NCBI RefSeq assembly: GCF_029852145.1
Contig: NC_079973.1
Span: 6,344,385 to 6,408,384 of the forward strand
Source: Microplitis mediator
Taxonomy: Eukaryota > Arthropoda > Insecta > Hymenoptera > Braconidae
Length of the DNA stretch: 64,000 nt
Direction: 5' to 3'
The notes beneath the pieces are model-generated. The model did no database searches. It was not told where the DNA came from and worked only from the letters and a program-made list of their open reading frames with translations. How positions within the stretch are numbered: position 1 is the first letter of the stretch; each line of letters opens with the position of its first letter. The position numbers were made by a program, and so were the translations under genes. Shown one piece after another: positions 35,201-46,384 of the stretch.

Positions 35201-35641
35201 CATCCTAGTTTAGAAGTATTTCCGTATAAGTGTCTGAAATTAGCCACCCAAGATGATACAGTTGCGTGTATTTATCCCGACAATATGACAATTAAATCCG
35301 CGTTGCATAAAAAGAATTTGTACATATCAAAAACATTTTTGTTTAAATCAATTTCTGTCTATGTGACCCGTAGGCACTGGCCCCTAAAAAATAGAATTTA
35401 TAAAAGATTATTACACGCGATCGAATCTGGTTTCCTGCAAAAAATTTATAGAACTATGATTAAGAATCCACTGAAAAAAAAGAAAAAAGTTGATAGAATT
35501 AAAAAAATTTTAAAGTATGACGAAGTAGACGCGATTGATCTCGAATATTTTTATGTATTTTTTGCATTTATTCAGCTTTTAGCAATTCTTATATTTGGCA
35601 TTGAATATTTGATTGCACAATATCGACGCCGAAGACAATGA
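32286..35641 (+). CDS. divergent ionotropic receptor IR-A
   Basis: A predicted ligand-gated cation channel of the insect ionotropic (chemosensory) receptor family, acting in the plasma membrane of sensory neurons. Exons: 32286-32399, 33911-34406, 34482-35641 (114+496+1160 nt; 589 aa, splice phases 0 and 1). Residues 1-17 form a signal peptide (MWMIKIIFCLFLVSVSC). The N-terminal half has the FNPFTKRAPDPW block. TM1 lies about 324-341 (GIAVIVILLIITIMIILT), a short re-entrant segment LLSMGMDSPLDR follows, TM2 is about 369-387, then QGQLSAILTRPPSYNVETL, the S2 lobe with a KCLKLATQDDTVAC pair, and TM3 about 560-582 with a RRRR tail. The family call rests on this layout. No canonical glutamate-binding Arg/Thr/Asp set or SYTANLAAF motif is visible, so it is a divergent tuning receptor. 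Exon 1 and the last 40 codons resemble IR-C, while the rest matches IR-B. AATAAA at 35733-35738 is a candidate poly(A) signal. Confidence 0.9.
32417..32934. mobile_element. MITE in IR-A intron 1, CACTGTAAAAAATC ends, TA-flanked
   Basis: The left end CACTGTAAAAAATCACCGGG and right end TTTTGACAGTG lie between TA at 32415-32416 and 32935-32936. Subterminal arrays of CGGTGTTAAAA / TTTAACACCG units point toward the middle from both ends. The equivalent intron of IR-C lacks it. Confidence 0.85.
33647..33763. mobile_element. near-perfect 117-bp hairpin in IR-A intron 1
   Basis: The arm CCCATACGGAAAAAATATAT-ATCCGGATATATCCGGGCAA-ATCTGGAATATGTT is mirrored with very few mismatches around a 9-nt loop near 33701-33709. 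IR-C intron 1 shows the uninterrupted ACGTCACGTG at about 49878-49887, and here ACGT flanks both sides, so this is an insertion. A second copy is at 45108-45222. Confidence 0.8.
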
Positions 35642-36370
35642 TTCAATTGCCCCCTTCGAGAGTTTTTATCTTAAAATTTTTATTTTTGTACTTCAATATC
35701 AACAATTGATTCACTTTTAGAATTTTTATGCAAATAAATTATACATCTTATTGCAATCTTTTTTTTTCAACATGGATGACAATAATATATATTTTCACCA
35801 GTGGGTATATATGTAACTTGCACGATATTTTCATTAACAAATCGATAAATTATTATAATACTTTTTGATGATCATTCCGTAATAATTTAGTTCAATGGAC
35901 ATAATTTTGCAATAGTTCCTAAATAATAAATTATTAATGAGAGAAATTAACATGAAAAATGTGTATACATTAGAAAAGTATATAGGGCAAGTTCATGATT
36001 AAATCTATCGGTACTATTTTACATTGAGTTGAAGAAAATAGTTTATTTTTAGATTACAAACAAGTGACATTTTTTCAGTCTCTTATTAGTAAATATAATT
36101 AATATTAATTTTAATAATTTACTAATACTTCTAAATAAAATTTAAATTCTCATTGTGTCATTAATTTAAATTGCATGTTATAGAATACAGCGATACAATT
36201 TAGTGTTAATAATTGAATCCATAATACGACTATAGTCAATATTTATTCCAACAATATCACTAGAATTATTCTGATCAGTTTTATAAACAAATTTGGATTG
36301 TGACTTTGTCAATGTCATGCTTACATGCAAAAAATGGTATTTTCTATATGAAACGACATTATATTATTTT
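35642..36370. other. IR-A downstream DNA, homologous to IR-C downstream
   Basis: Noncoding. It aligns closely with 51742-52540 (for example GATTCAATTGCCCCCTTCGA directly at the stop codon in both). AATAAA at 35733-35738. Confidence 0.7.
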
Positions 36371-36377
36371 AAGTAAT

Positions 36378-36475
36378 TATCGAGCTTCTAGGCCACAGTC
36401 ATGTGTCGCATGCAAGAAGAAGTATCGATGCATTAGACTAATAAAATGTACGTGTAGAACTATTGATCGTTACTT
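36378..36475 (+). pseudogene. decayed helix-turn-helix fragment, copy 3
   Basis: Begins IIELLGHSHV in the HTH frame, then an indel (GCATGCAAGAAGAAGTATCG) and stops. It ends with the conserved AACTATTGATCGTT. A 64-codon ORF over this DNA (36300-36494, RASRPQSCVACKKKYRCIRL) is in a different frame. A similar 60-codon frame is open at 52505-52687, but the homology of the DNA alone explains this. Confidence 0.4.
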
Positions 36476-36779
36476 GTTTCATTTCGCAAACTGATGTGAA
36501 ATATTTTATTTAAATTCGAATCTAGCTATTGACTATTTTTGATCAAATTTAGTTAATCATGAATTTTTTATCCAACACTGCTAATAAGTATTACTTTGTT
36601 TGACTGTAAAATAAGCTAAACAATTCAAATCCAGAATCATGAAAATTATAAGATGGATAAATTAATGGCCTAGTTGACTCCTGGCTTGAAGTAAATTTCT
36701 TTCAGTGTATCAAAAAATAATTAAAAGTAAAGAAAAACGAAGAAAAGCCAGATGAAGTACGTGAGTTGATTAAAAAATG

Positions 36780-37060
36780 TGCAATGACGCATTTATTTAC
36801 CACCGAGTCAGTACTTATAAGCCAATAGCTTCATTCCACGGCTATTCAAAGTGATAATCCTCTCCATGATGGAAAAAACGCATGCGTAGATCGCTTTGTT
36901 AATCTACGCAGAAACAACGCACACATGCGCCCTCACTTGATGAAGAAATTTGTAACTTAGAAGAGACCAACAAGATAACTTTTGGTATTTAAATGAGTCA
37001 GTTCGAATTGTAATATCATTTAAAGTAGACGTTTGATTCATAAGAATGCAACTTAATCAT
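36780..37060 (+). promoter_or_regulatory. IR-B upstream region, Inr+DPE core promoter
   Basis: TCAGTT at 36998-37003 (A+1 = 37000) and AGACG at 37027-37031, exactly +28. Upstream, CATTTATTTACCACC, AGCCAATAGCTTCATTCCAC and ACGCATGCGTAGAT are conserved with the other three genes. The start codon is 196 nt after the Inr. Confidence 0.65.
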
Positions 37061-37195
37061 TTCGGTTAATATTATTTTTATAAAATATCCATAATAATAA
37101 AATTGTTCGTTTAGATTAATTAGTTTAGCTAATCTAATTTATCATTACATTACCTAATCGATTTGACGTGGAGAATAACAAGTAAGCTAATAGTC

Positions 37196-39120
37196 ATGTG
37201 GATAAAGAATATTCTTTTGCTTTTATTTTTTGTGAGCGTTTCGTGCAATAAAATTCTGTATAAAAATATATCTGCCATGCAAAATGATCTAGATGTCTTC
37301 AAACATACGGTAATAAAGTTTCTTGTATTGTCAAATAAATCTAATTTTTTTCATTTGATGTAAATATTGATTTTTTTTGCATTTATCAGAGCCAATTACT
37401 CGATTTGTGTTTTACTAATGTAACGAATCCAATTGTTATGAGTGAAAATGTAGTTGATGCGTTTCGTGTAACTGCACCTGAATTACTGAAGAGACCTATT
37501 ATGATTATCCATAATAATTTTGAAGCCAAAGATGTTCAACTATATTTGTCTTCTTATCCAACGTACGTCTTGTCTGTACCAGCGACTAAAGAATTGGGGG
37601 AACTCCTTACGAAATTAATGTGGTCACCTTCCTGGAACATCGCGTCAACGTTCTTCTTAGTGTTGAAGTTGGAAAAATGTAATAAATCGGCGTTTTTGTT
37701 ACTCCAACAACTCTGGTACTTTAATTTACTATCCTCGTTTGTGGTATGTCACGAGGTTGGCTATGGAACATCACTGTATACTTTTAACCCATTCACGAAA
37801 CGAGCACCAGATCCGTGGATTGAAGTGAAGTTAATTGACAGGCAGAGTCCGCAGTTTACTGTTTACAAACGACCATTTATTAATGGTAAATAAAAAGCAT
37901 CCAATTTTTTACTACAATTATTTCTAACTGTACTTGGAAATTTTTGTTTTCTTTTTTTAGATCTCACAACCTGTGACAATCTCAACTTTGATAAGACCAA
38001 GTTCTTGGACCGTTATCCTATTAAATTGGCTGCATTCCACAAATATCATGATTTTATAGAGCGGGATGTATTTACTCGCATGAACATAACTCTGATCAAA
38101 ACTATATTTCGACAGACAGAAAATTCTGATCCAATTATGGATTCATTAACTTATGGTCAACAAGATATCAGTCAGGCCCAATATGCTGTTGACGACCTGG
38201 TAAATGAATACGTAGACGTCATTCCAGTGACTGGTGAGATGAGTTTTGTCATCGTAACACAAAAAAGAACTTATATGTCACTAGTTCGTGAAATTGTTAG
38301 TATTTTTGATCTTTATTCAGGTATCGCAGTTATCGTTATTCTATTGATTATTACCATTATGATAATATTGACTAATGGCTATCAGATTCGCTTAGCGTTC
38401 CTAGATGTTCTTAAGTTGTTATTGAGTATGGGGATGGATTCACCTCTCGATCGATTCGCGATGAAAATTCTTTTTTTTACCGCATTTTTATTTGTCTTTA
38501 CATTTGGTCCAGCTCTCCAAGGGCAACTATCCGCGATCTTAACACGACCACCATCTTATAACGTAGAAACACTAAAAGATCTTTACGATCATACGTACCA
38601 TTTACATTATTATGAAGGTTTACACCGAGAAATAATAGAAAAAGAATTGTGGACAACCGTTGAGGACATGAGATTTCTACATCCTAGTTTAGAAGCATTT
38701 CCGTATAAGTGTCTAAAATTAGCCACCCAAGATAATACAGTTGCGTGTATTTATCCCGACAATTTGACAATTAAACGCGCGTTGCATAAAAAGAATTTGT
38801 ACATATCAAAAACCTTTTTGTTTAAATCAAATTCTGTCTATGTGACCCGTAGAGATTGGCCCCTAAAAAATCGAATTCATAAGAGATTATTACACGCGAT
38901 CGAATCTGGTTTAGGGCAAAAAATTGATAGAAGTATGATTAAGAATCCACTGAAAAAAAAGAAAAAATTTGATAGAATTAAAAAAATATTAAAGTATGAT
39001 GAAGTAGACGCAATAGATCTTGAATATTTCTATATATTTTTTGCATTTATTCAGCTTTTAGCAGTTCTTATATTTGGCATTGAATTTGTGGTTGCACAAT
39101 TTCAGCGTCGGAGATATTAA
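37196..39120 (+). CDS. divergent ionotropic receptor IR-B
   Basis: Same family and layout as its neighbours; the exons are 37196-37309, 37390-37885 and 37961-39120, 589 aa. The ATG at 37196 was chosen because it starts a signal peptide (MWIKNILLLLFFVSVSC) at the position conserved in all four paralogues. The upstream in-frame TTG at 37163 is not supported. TM1 at about 324-341 is the identical GIAVIVILLIITIMIILT, and TM2 is followed by GPALQGQLSAILTRPPS. The C-terminus differs from A and C: GIEFVVAQFQRRRY, as in IR-D. Intron 1 is only 80 nt and intron 2 is 75 nt. Ligand unknown. Confidence 0.9.
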
Positions 39121-39290
39121 ATGATAAATTTGTTGTATAAACAAAGTCATTCATAATTCATGGCTGTTATTATGTGAAATAACATATAATTTCTCATATT
39201 ATTTTTGCAAGCTTTTAGATTTTTTAAATTTGGAATTGTTCACTTTTATCTCATTTTTTTTTTTTTTTAATATTAAAGTAAGTCATGAAA
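39121..39290. other. IR-B downstream DNA
   Basis: Noncoding and partly homologous to IR-D downstream sequence (CTATTATGTGAAATAACATATAATTTC-like against the region near 55700). Confidence 0.5.
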
Positions 39291-39605
39291 CATTATATCA
39301 TACCGTTATGGTAATGATTACTGGGAATTCTGGGATATAGGCCCATACTTTCTGGGAAAAGTTCCCATAAGTATGGGACCAATTCCCATAACTATGGTAA
39401 CAGTTCCCATATCGCATGTGAAAGAATTATGGTAACGGTTACCATAATATTATGGCAACGATTACTATAATATTATAGTAATAATGCCTACAATATATAT
39501 GGGTGCCGTTCCTATAATCGACATTACAAAAAAGCCGGTTACCATGCATAATGGGAACCATTCCCATAATATATTGTAATTGTTACCATAATTTCTCTCC
39601 GTGTA
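39290..39605. mobile_element. inverted-repeat element rich in TTCCCATAA units
   Basis: TTATGGTAATGATTACTGGG near 39306 is mirrored by CCATTCCCATAA...TTGTTACCATAA ending near 39590, followed by TCTCTCCGTGT. The interior is many short GGTAAC / CCCATA units in both orientations. Confidence 0.55.
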
Positions 39606-39709
39606 CTATACATTTTAAGCTTAAAATTTACTTACTATCTTTATTATTAGTCGCAATAAACACTGACAATCGTAACTCTAGTTAAGTCTTCTATATATAT
39701 ATAAATATA

Positions 39710-39890
39710 TTAGGGTGATTAAAAAAAAAAAATTTAATTTTTAACTTCCCGCTAAGAAAATTGTAAAATTTCTAAAATTCGGGAAGTTATTGTTTTCACC
39801 CGGATTTTCGAAAATCGAATTATCATCAGATGTCAACGTTTTGAGGTCCTAGGAAGCTATTCTGACGATTTTTAGGATGAAGTCCGATTA

Positions 39891-39935
<45 letters not shown>

Positions 39936-40938
39936 ATGTAAACTCTCCATATCTTTTTAATGAATCAACCGAATAAGATGATTCTTGCGGCATTCAAAAG
40001 AGTTTGTTGGCCGTCAACTTTCCTGAAAATTTTAGATCGATCGACAAAAAAGACTCTAAGATATTGAAGAAATACAAAAAAAAAAAATTTTTTTTTTTAG
40101 TTTTTTTTAAATTTTCCACAAACGGCTCGATCTATCGATTTCGAAATCTAATCAGCTCTGGAACACAATAATTTTTAATGAGACAATAAAAAAAAATCAA
40201 AAAGAGCATAAAAACTATAATCTTCTAATTGATGGATATTTGCAATTTAAATTTTCATGCAAGATCGGAAAAAAAATCGGTCTGTCAGTTGACCCTGCGG
40301 GCCAGCCCCAAAACTTCCCGCTGTTTTCGAGCTCGTTGAGCTCGAATACATTGTTGTGGATACATTTTCGAGCTCTTCGAGCTCGCAAATACTTTTGTAT
40401 GCCATTGTTTTGTAAAAAACCATTTTTTAGCATTTCTTTCTCCCACGATATCTCGCGAACGAATTAACCGATTTTGATGGTTGAGGTGGCATTCGACGCG
40501 GCTTATAAAGCTCTAGAGCCCAGTCCATTTTGGAATTAATCCATCGAGCACATTAAAAGTTATCCAAAAAAAACATTTTTTAAAAAACTTTATTTTTGAA
40601 ATATCTCTGAACGAGCCCTACCGATCAAGCTCAATTTTCTCTCGGCTTCAAGATATTGACAATCCGCGTCGAATGACACCTTAAAGTTCAAAATCGGTTC
40701 ATCCGTTCAAAAGATACAGGTATTTACATACGTACGTACGTACATACATACATACATACACTCGGACATCATCGTGAAATTAGTCAGGATAGCTTCCTAG
40801 GACCTCGAAACGTCGACATCTGATGGAAATTCGATTTTCGTAAATCGGACCGAAACCAATAACTTCCCGAATTTTTGAAAATTTACAATTTTCTTAGCGG
40901 GAAGTTAAAAATTAGTCGGTTTTTTTGCGCCACCCTAA
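39710..40938. mobile_element. foldback element, TAGGGTG / CACCCTA ends
   Basis: The ends TAGGGTGATTAAAAAAAAAA and TTTTTTTGCGCCACCCTA are mirrored. Subterminal arms are AACTTCCCGCTAAGAAAATT / AATTTTCTTAGCGGGAAGTT and GGTCCTAGGAAGCTATTCTG / its mirror. It includes a (GT)n stretch at 39893-39934. Related sequence is at 44009-47060 and a fragment at 49705-49790. The short ORFs inside are not transposases. Confidence 0.85.
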
Positions 40939-40949
40939 TATATATGTAT

Positions 40950-42160
40950 GTATAAATAATTGCTTACTTTTAAAGGAAGACAAAATTATCACGTTATCTA
41001 TACATAGTTCCAAAAAATGTAACTAGAAGACCAATGATCTTGAAAAAGCATACATTGATGTGAATCCAATTTAAAGTTTTTAATATAACATTTTTTCTGA
41101 AAGAAAATATTATCCCTATGAAAAATAAATATTCAACGGATTAGTAACGCTATTTATTCGTTTTTATTATTGAATGTCTTATGAAAAAAAGAATATATAG
41201 ATTTTTAACAGTTGATCTTTAAAAGTATATGTAAGATCGCAATTAATAATGACATTAAGTAGTAAACATTAATTTAAATGTAATTTGTCTTATGAAATTT
41301 CAGGTATTTCAGGTAGCAGCATAATATAAATTAATTATAAATAATCTAATTCTTGCACTCATTTTACCGATTGTTATTATAATAATTAATATTATTTTTT
41401 GATAATTATTGCAATTCTGTAAGAAATGTTTATTGTTCCAATAGAGTTATTGACAATGAAGAGTGTGAAGTCTTGCATAAGTATTTTTGGATTTATTTTT
41501 GTTATATTAATGAGGTGTTGTCTGCATATATGCTTGTTAAACTTTTCGTTCAAAATGTCGCCTTTTCCTGTAACCGATAAATTATGTAAGATACATTCAA
41601 ATATGATGTTAAATTAATTTAATGTACAACTTGTCATCATTTCATGTTATAGAGTTATCATATTAATGTACTCAGAAATAGTTTAATGTGATCAATAAAA
41701 AATTGCACTAATTAATTATATGAAAATGCTCGTAACAATCACAGTTCAACAGTTCGTTAGTACAGTTATTAATGATTACATTTATTATATCCATTGAAAT
41801 AATTTTAGGATTGAGCTCTGATTGTTGTTAAGATGAAATATTATTTAATCTCTATGCCCTGCTTAAAAAATCTGATAGATTCTTATAGCTTTATGTATAA
41901 GACCCTATACTTAACTATAGCACTTCTCTAGAACTCATTCATTCTTATAAAATCTCTATGGGAATTTATGAGAATTTATTTGATTCCATGAGATTTTCTA
42001 ACCCGGGAAATCATTACAATTCTGTCAATGAGTTTTAGAGATATTATCAATAATTAATCTTCATAAAATAATTATCTATTTACTTTTTTCAATATTTTTT
42101 ATTGTTTACTGTTATCGATTATTGAAGGAACATTTTTTTGAGCTCGAAACCAAAAGAAAT
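40950..42160. other. duplicated noncoding DNA after IR-B
   Basis: Aligns with 55880-56900 after IR-D. A 63-codon frame at 41426-41617 (starting KSVKSCISIFGF after an ATG) has no equivalent open frame of the same length in the duplicate. Confidence 0.6.
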
Positions 42161-42380
42161 TTGTGATGGAAGTCTGCAAGGTAAGTTGATTTCGAAATTT
42201 TTTTTTGTTTTTACTTATTTCTTGGTCCAGTCAAGCAACAGTTATGTTATTATTCAGAAATTTTTATAACCCTTTACTTTTTATTTATCTCCTATTAATG
42301 TCTTTTAATTTTTTTTTCTGGATTTTAAAAATTTTTTGATAAAAAACTTCAAATTTGAAAATAACAGATTTATTTTTAGC

Positions 42381-43015
42381 TATCCCGGGTCAAAAATAAA
42401 ACTTGATTCAGGCTCGCTTCGCCTTATTCTCTTTTGAAGTTATCGATTTTCCGACGATTTTTTGATAAGATCTCGACTTTTTCGACTTAAATTTAATTTT
42501 TTTTAACTTTTTGAACTTTTTTCATCTTAGTTTCAACTTATTCGTCTTTACTTCGAGCACGATAGTCATTCATCTTACTTTTGACTTGCTAAACCAAGTC
42601 GAAAAAAAGTCATTTATTCGCCTTAATTTCGCCTTAATATTTAAAAATTATTTCACCTTAGTTCTGACTTTTTCGACTTAGAATTTAAGTCGAATAAGTC
42701 AGTTGCGACTTGATTTAGACTTTTTCGCCTTACATTTTAAGTCGAATAAGTCTAAAACAAGTCAATTTCGACTTGATCTTGACTTTTTCGTCTTAAAATT
42801 TAAGTCGAATAAGTCTAAACCAAGTTAATTTCGACTTGATTTCAACTTTTTCGTCTTAAATCGTGACTAAGTAAGCCAGTTAAGTCTAAACCAAGGCGAA
42901 TACTTAATATATTTCATACCTCCGTAAAAAAAGTCGAGTTTGTCTTGTGAAAAACGGCTCCACATTTCGACTTGGTAATCCAAGTCTAAATCAAGTTTTA
43001 TTTTTGACCCGGGAT
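42381..43015. mobile_element. foldback element, ATCCCGGGTCAAAAAT ends, between the two blocks
   Basis: ATCCCGGGTCAAAAATAAAA at the left is mirrored by TTTTATTTTTGACCCGGGAT at the right. Inside are repeated units AAGTCGAATAAGTCTAAACC and TTTCGACTTGATTTCAACTT in alternating orientation. It sits at the junction of duplication blocks 1 and 2. Confidence 0.85.
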
Positions 43016-43231
43016 GAAACTCTCTATTTGTTCACTCGATTATTATGATGACCGTTTCTCGTATTTTTATGGGAGTTTTGTTGGTTACGATGTTTCTGTG
43101 TAATTTCATCCATTTCAATATCATAAGAGACATCGATACACTAAATAAAATATGAAAACCGTCTAATGACTATACATATAATAAATAAAAATACTTTGTT
43201 ATTACTAATTTAATTTTTTAAATAAAATAAT

Positions 43232-43936
43232 CGGTGACACGCTTAAATATCCGCGGACAAAATATCCGCGACAAAATATCCGCAAAAAAATATCCGCAGA
43301 CAAAATACCCACACGACAAAATAACCACACGACAAAATATCCGCGGAAATAATATCCACAGACAAAATATCCGTAAAAATATTTAATTGATGAAAATTCA
43401 ATAGATCAAATATATGTCGATAAAATGAATTACCCTTAATTAAAAATCACAAGTTGCGACATCTAGTATATTTAAACGAAATTATATTTAAGTTTTCGAG
43501 CAACATATGTTTCGTGTAATCTATGCATTCCATGATTGCAAAAAAATTATTGTTCTTATTACGAATGTTTTTTATCACGTATTATTTAATCTCGTAATGC
43601 CACTGAAATTCATCGTGTCGCAAAAAGGAGGAAAACAGTTATTGCTCAATGATTATATATATACACGCAAAAGTATGTATTTTATTACACACACAAAAAA
43701 TTTGTGAAAAAAGGGCGTTATCTTTTACACTATTTTATGTATGAGTATATTTTTCAAATTGCAAACATACAAAATTCGTGAAAAAACAGCGCTATGTTTC
43801 ACACCTTTAATATCGTCATTTTGAGGATATTCTGTCCGTAGATATTTTTTCCGCGGATATTTTGTCGTGTGGTTATTTTGTCGTGTGGTTATTTTGTCGC
43901 GGATATTTTGTCCGCGGATATGTTGTTACGCAACCA
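43232..43936. mobile_element. foldback element made of CCGCGGACAAAATAT units
   Basis: The left half has about nine tandem variants of ATCCGCGGACAAAAT and CACACGACAAAATAAC. The right half has the mirrored array ATTTTGTCGTGTGGTTATTT ... TTTGTCCGCGGATAT. The ends are CGGTGACACGCTTAAATAT and ATGTTGTTACGCAACC. Block 1 at about 30000 lacks it (AATAAAATAATAATATCA), so it is a precise insertion. Confidence 0.85.
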
Positions 43937-44159
43937 AAATAATCATATCAGTTTTATATATTATATTTATTAATTATGATTATTATTGTCTCTCCGAATG
44001 CTTTTTAAACTTCCCGCTAAAAAAATCGACGATTTTCGAAAAATTCGGAAGTTATTGGTTTCACCCCGATTTGCGAAAATCGAAATTTCATCAGATATCG
44101 ACGTTTTGAGGTCCTAAGAAGCTATTCTGACTATTTTCAGAATGATGTCCGAGTGTCTA

Positions 44160-44329
<170 letters not shown>

Positions 44330-45107
44330 CGGCTTATAACTTTTTAACTCATGAACCGATTTGGATGGTTAAGGCGGTAATCGAAAGAGCTTGTTGGCTT
44401 ATAACTTTTTAACTTATGAACCGATTTGGATGGTTAAGGCGGTAATCGAAAGAGCTTGTTGGCCATCAACTTTTCTGAAAATTTCAGATCATTTGATCAA
44501 GTAGACTCGAAAATATTGGCAAATTACGAAAAAAAAATTTTTTTTATTTTTAGTTTTTTATTGATTTCTCAGATACGACTCGAACCATCGACTTCAAAAT
44601 CTAATCAGCTCTAGAACTTGACAAAACGCATCGATTACCGCCTTAGCGATCTCAATCGGAGTATTCGTTCGAGAGTTATCGCGGGAGAAAGAAATGGTAA
44701 AAAACGGTTTTTTGCAAATACCTTCGAAACAACTGAACCAAACAATTTCAAAATTTTATCAGCTCTAGAACTCAATAAAATACGCCGATTGCCGCCTCAA
44801 CCATCAAAATCGGTTAATTCCTTCCTGAGATATCGTGGGAGAAAGAAATGCTACAATCGGTTTTTTTCGAAAACAATGGCACACAAAAGTATTTTCGAGC
44901 TCGAAGAGCTCGAAAATGTATCCACAACAATGTATTCGAGCTCCTCGAGCTCAAAACAGCGGGAAGTTTTGGGGCTGAACCGCAGGGTCAACCGATAGAC
45001 AGATTTTTTTTTCAATTTCCATCATTAAAAATTAGTTTAAACGCTGAAAAATATATTAGTTATTGCAGTAAAATAAAAGTTATGAATGGTTATAGGCCAT
45101 AATATCA

Positions 45108-45222
45108 CATGCGGAAAAAATATATATCCGGATATATCCGGGCAAATCTGGAATATGTTACATATATGCAACATATACGTAACATATTCCAGATTTGCCC
45201 GGATATATATTTTTTTCGTATG
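45108..45222. mobile_element. second copy of the ATATCCGGATATATCCGG hairpin
   Basis: TGCGGAAAAAATATATATCC-GGATATATCCGGGCAAATCT is mirrored by AGATTTGCCCGGATATATAT. The right arm lacks one 10-bp unit (ATCCGGATAT) and the loop has a partial duplication (ACATATACGTA). Block 1 at about 30160 has no hairpin. Confidence 0.8.
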
Positions 45223-45360
45223 GGATCCAATGTAAAATTATCAATAAGTCATTAATTTTCTCCATAGATAGATAATTTTTTTCAATAGATATTATTGCAT
45301 TGGATATTTTATGATGGATATTCTGACCGGTCACCTTATGAATAAATATTACATTGAAAA

Positions 45361-45456
45361 ATTGTCGCGCTTCTAGGTCACAGTTACGTGCAAGAAGAAA
45401 TAGCAATGAGTCAAACTAAAAGCTGAACCATGTAACACTATTGATCATATTCTATT
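45361..45456 (+). pseudogene. decayed helix-turn-helix fragment, copy 4
   Basis: Reads IVALLGHSYVQEEIAMSQTK then S-stop, with TMNTID-like remains out of frame. It corresponds to copy 1 of block 1. Confidence 0.45.
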
Positions 45457-45894
45457 ATATACACCTGAAAAAAAAAAAATAAATCGGTCTATCGGTTGAT
45501 CCTGCGGGCCAGACCCAATACTTCCCGGCAAACGACGCGTTTTATTGAGTTCTGAAGATGATCAGATTTTGGAATTGATTTATTCGACAACGGTTTCTCT
45601 TGAACGAATAAACCGATTTTGATGGTTAGAGTGGAATTCGATGCGGCTTAGAAAGTTTTAGAGCTGAGTAGATTTTGGAATCAACCCATCGAGCACAATA
45701 CAAATTATCAAAAAAAACATTTTTGAAAAAATTTTATTTTTGGAATATCTCCGAACGCAAGCTACCGATCAATTTGAATTTTCCACAGCTTTGAGATATT
45801 GACAAGCCACGTCGAATGCCATCGGCTCATCTATTCAAAAGCTTCAGGTATTTACATACATACGTACAAACATACATACATACATACTTACATA

Positions 45895-46344
45895 CACTGA
45901 AAAAAATAATCGCTAGCTGCTAGCGATTTTTTTCTTTAGCAGCTAGCAATTTTTAATCGTTAGCTGCAAGCGATTATTTCGCTAGCGGCTAGCGATTTTT
46001 TCTTTAGCAGCTAGCGATTTTTTCTTTAGCAGCTAGCGATTAAAAATCGCTTGCTGGAAGCGATTATTTCGCTAGCTGGAAGCGATTTTTTCTTTAGCAG
46101 CTAGCGATTAAAAATCGCTTGCTGGAAGCGATTTTTTCGTTAGCAGGTAGCGATTAAAAATCGCTTGCTGGAAGCGATTTTTTCTTTGGCAGGGAGCGAT
46201 TAAAAATACTGTTTTTATCATTGAAATAAATATATAAATATACATATTCAAATATATTTATACATATTTATAAATATGTATTTATATTTATATATATTTA
46301 TATATATATACGTGTATATATATATGTGTGTATATATATATATA

Positions 46345-46384
<40 letters not shown>

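Larger units (their letters stand above)
29880..42380. repeat. duplication block 1 (IR-A and IR-B)
   Basis: This block aligns end to end with about 43080-57070. Shared landmarks outside the genes: GATACATCGATACACTAAAT (29910; GACATCGATACACTAAAT at 43131), TATATTAGTTATTGCAG (30116 / 45054), CTTCTAGGTCACAGTTACGT (30178 / 45370), the IR upstream regions, and ATGGAAGTCTGCAAG-GTAAGT (42167 / ATGGAGGTCTGCAAA at 56908). Most length differences come from MITE insertions in one block only. Confidence 0.85.

Noticed and set aside
36300..36494. Cys-rich ORF paired with one at 52505-52687
   Set aside because: The frames are preserved only because the duplicated DNA is similar. They lack a promoter or splice context, and the HTH relic lies in another frame.
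41426..41617. 63-aa ORF with a hydrophobic start after IR-B
   Set aside because: The duplicate after IR-D diverges and stops earlier. No splice-linked continuation was found.
42381..43015. Coding tandem repeat protein in the GTCGAATAAGTC array
   Set aside because: Stops in all frames and mirrored unit order fit a foldback element, not a gene.
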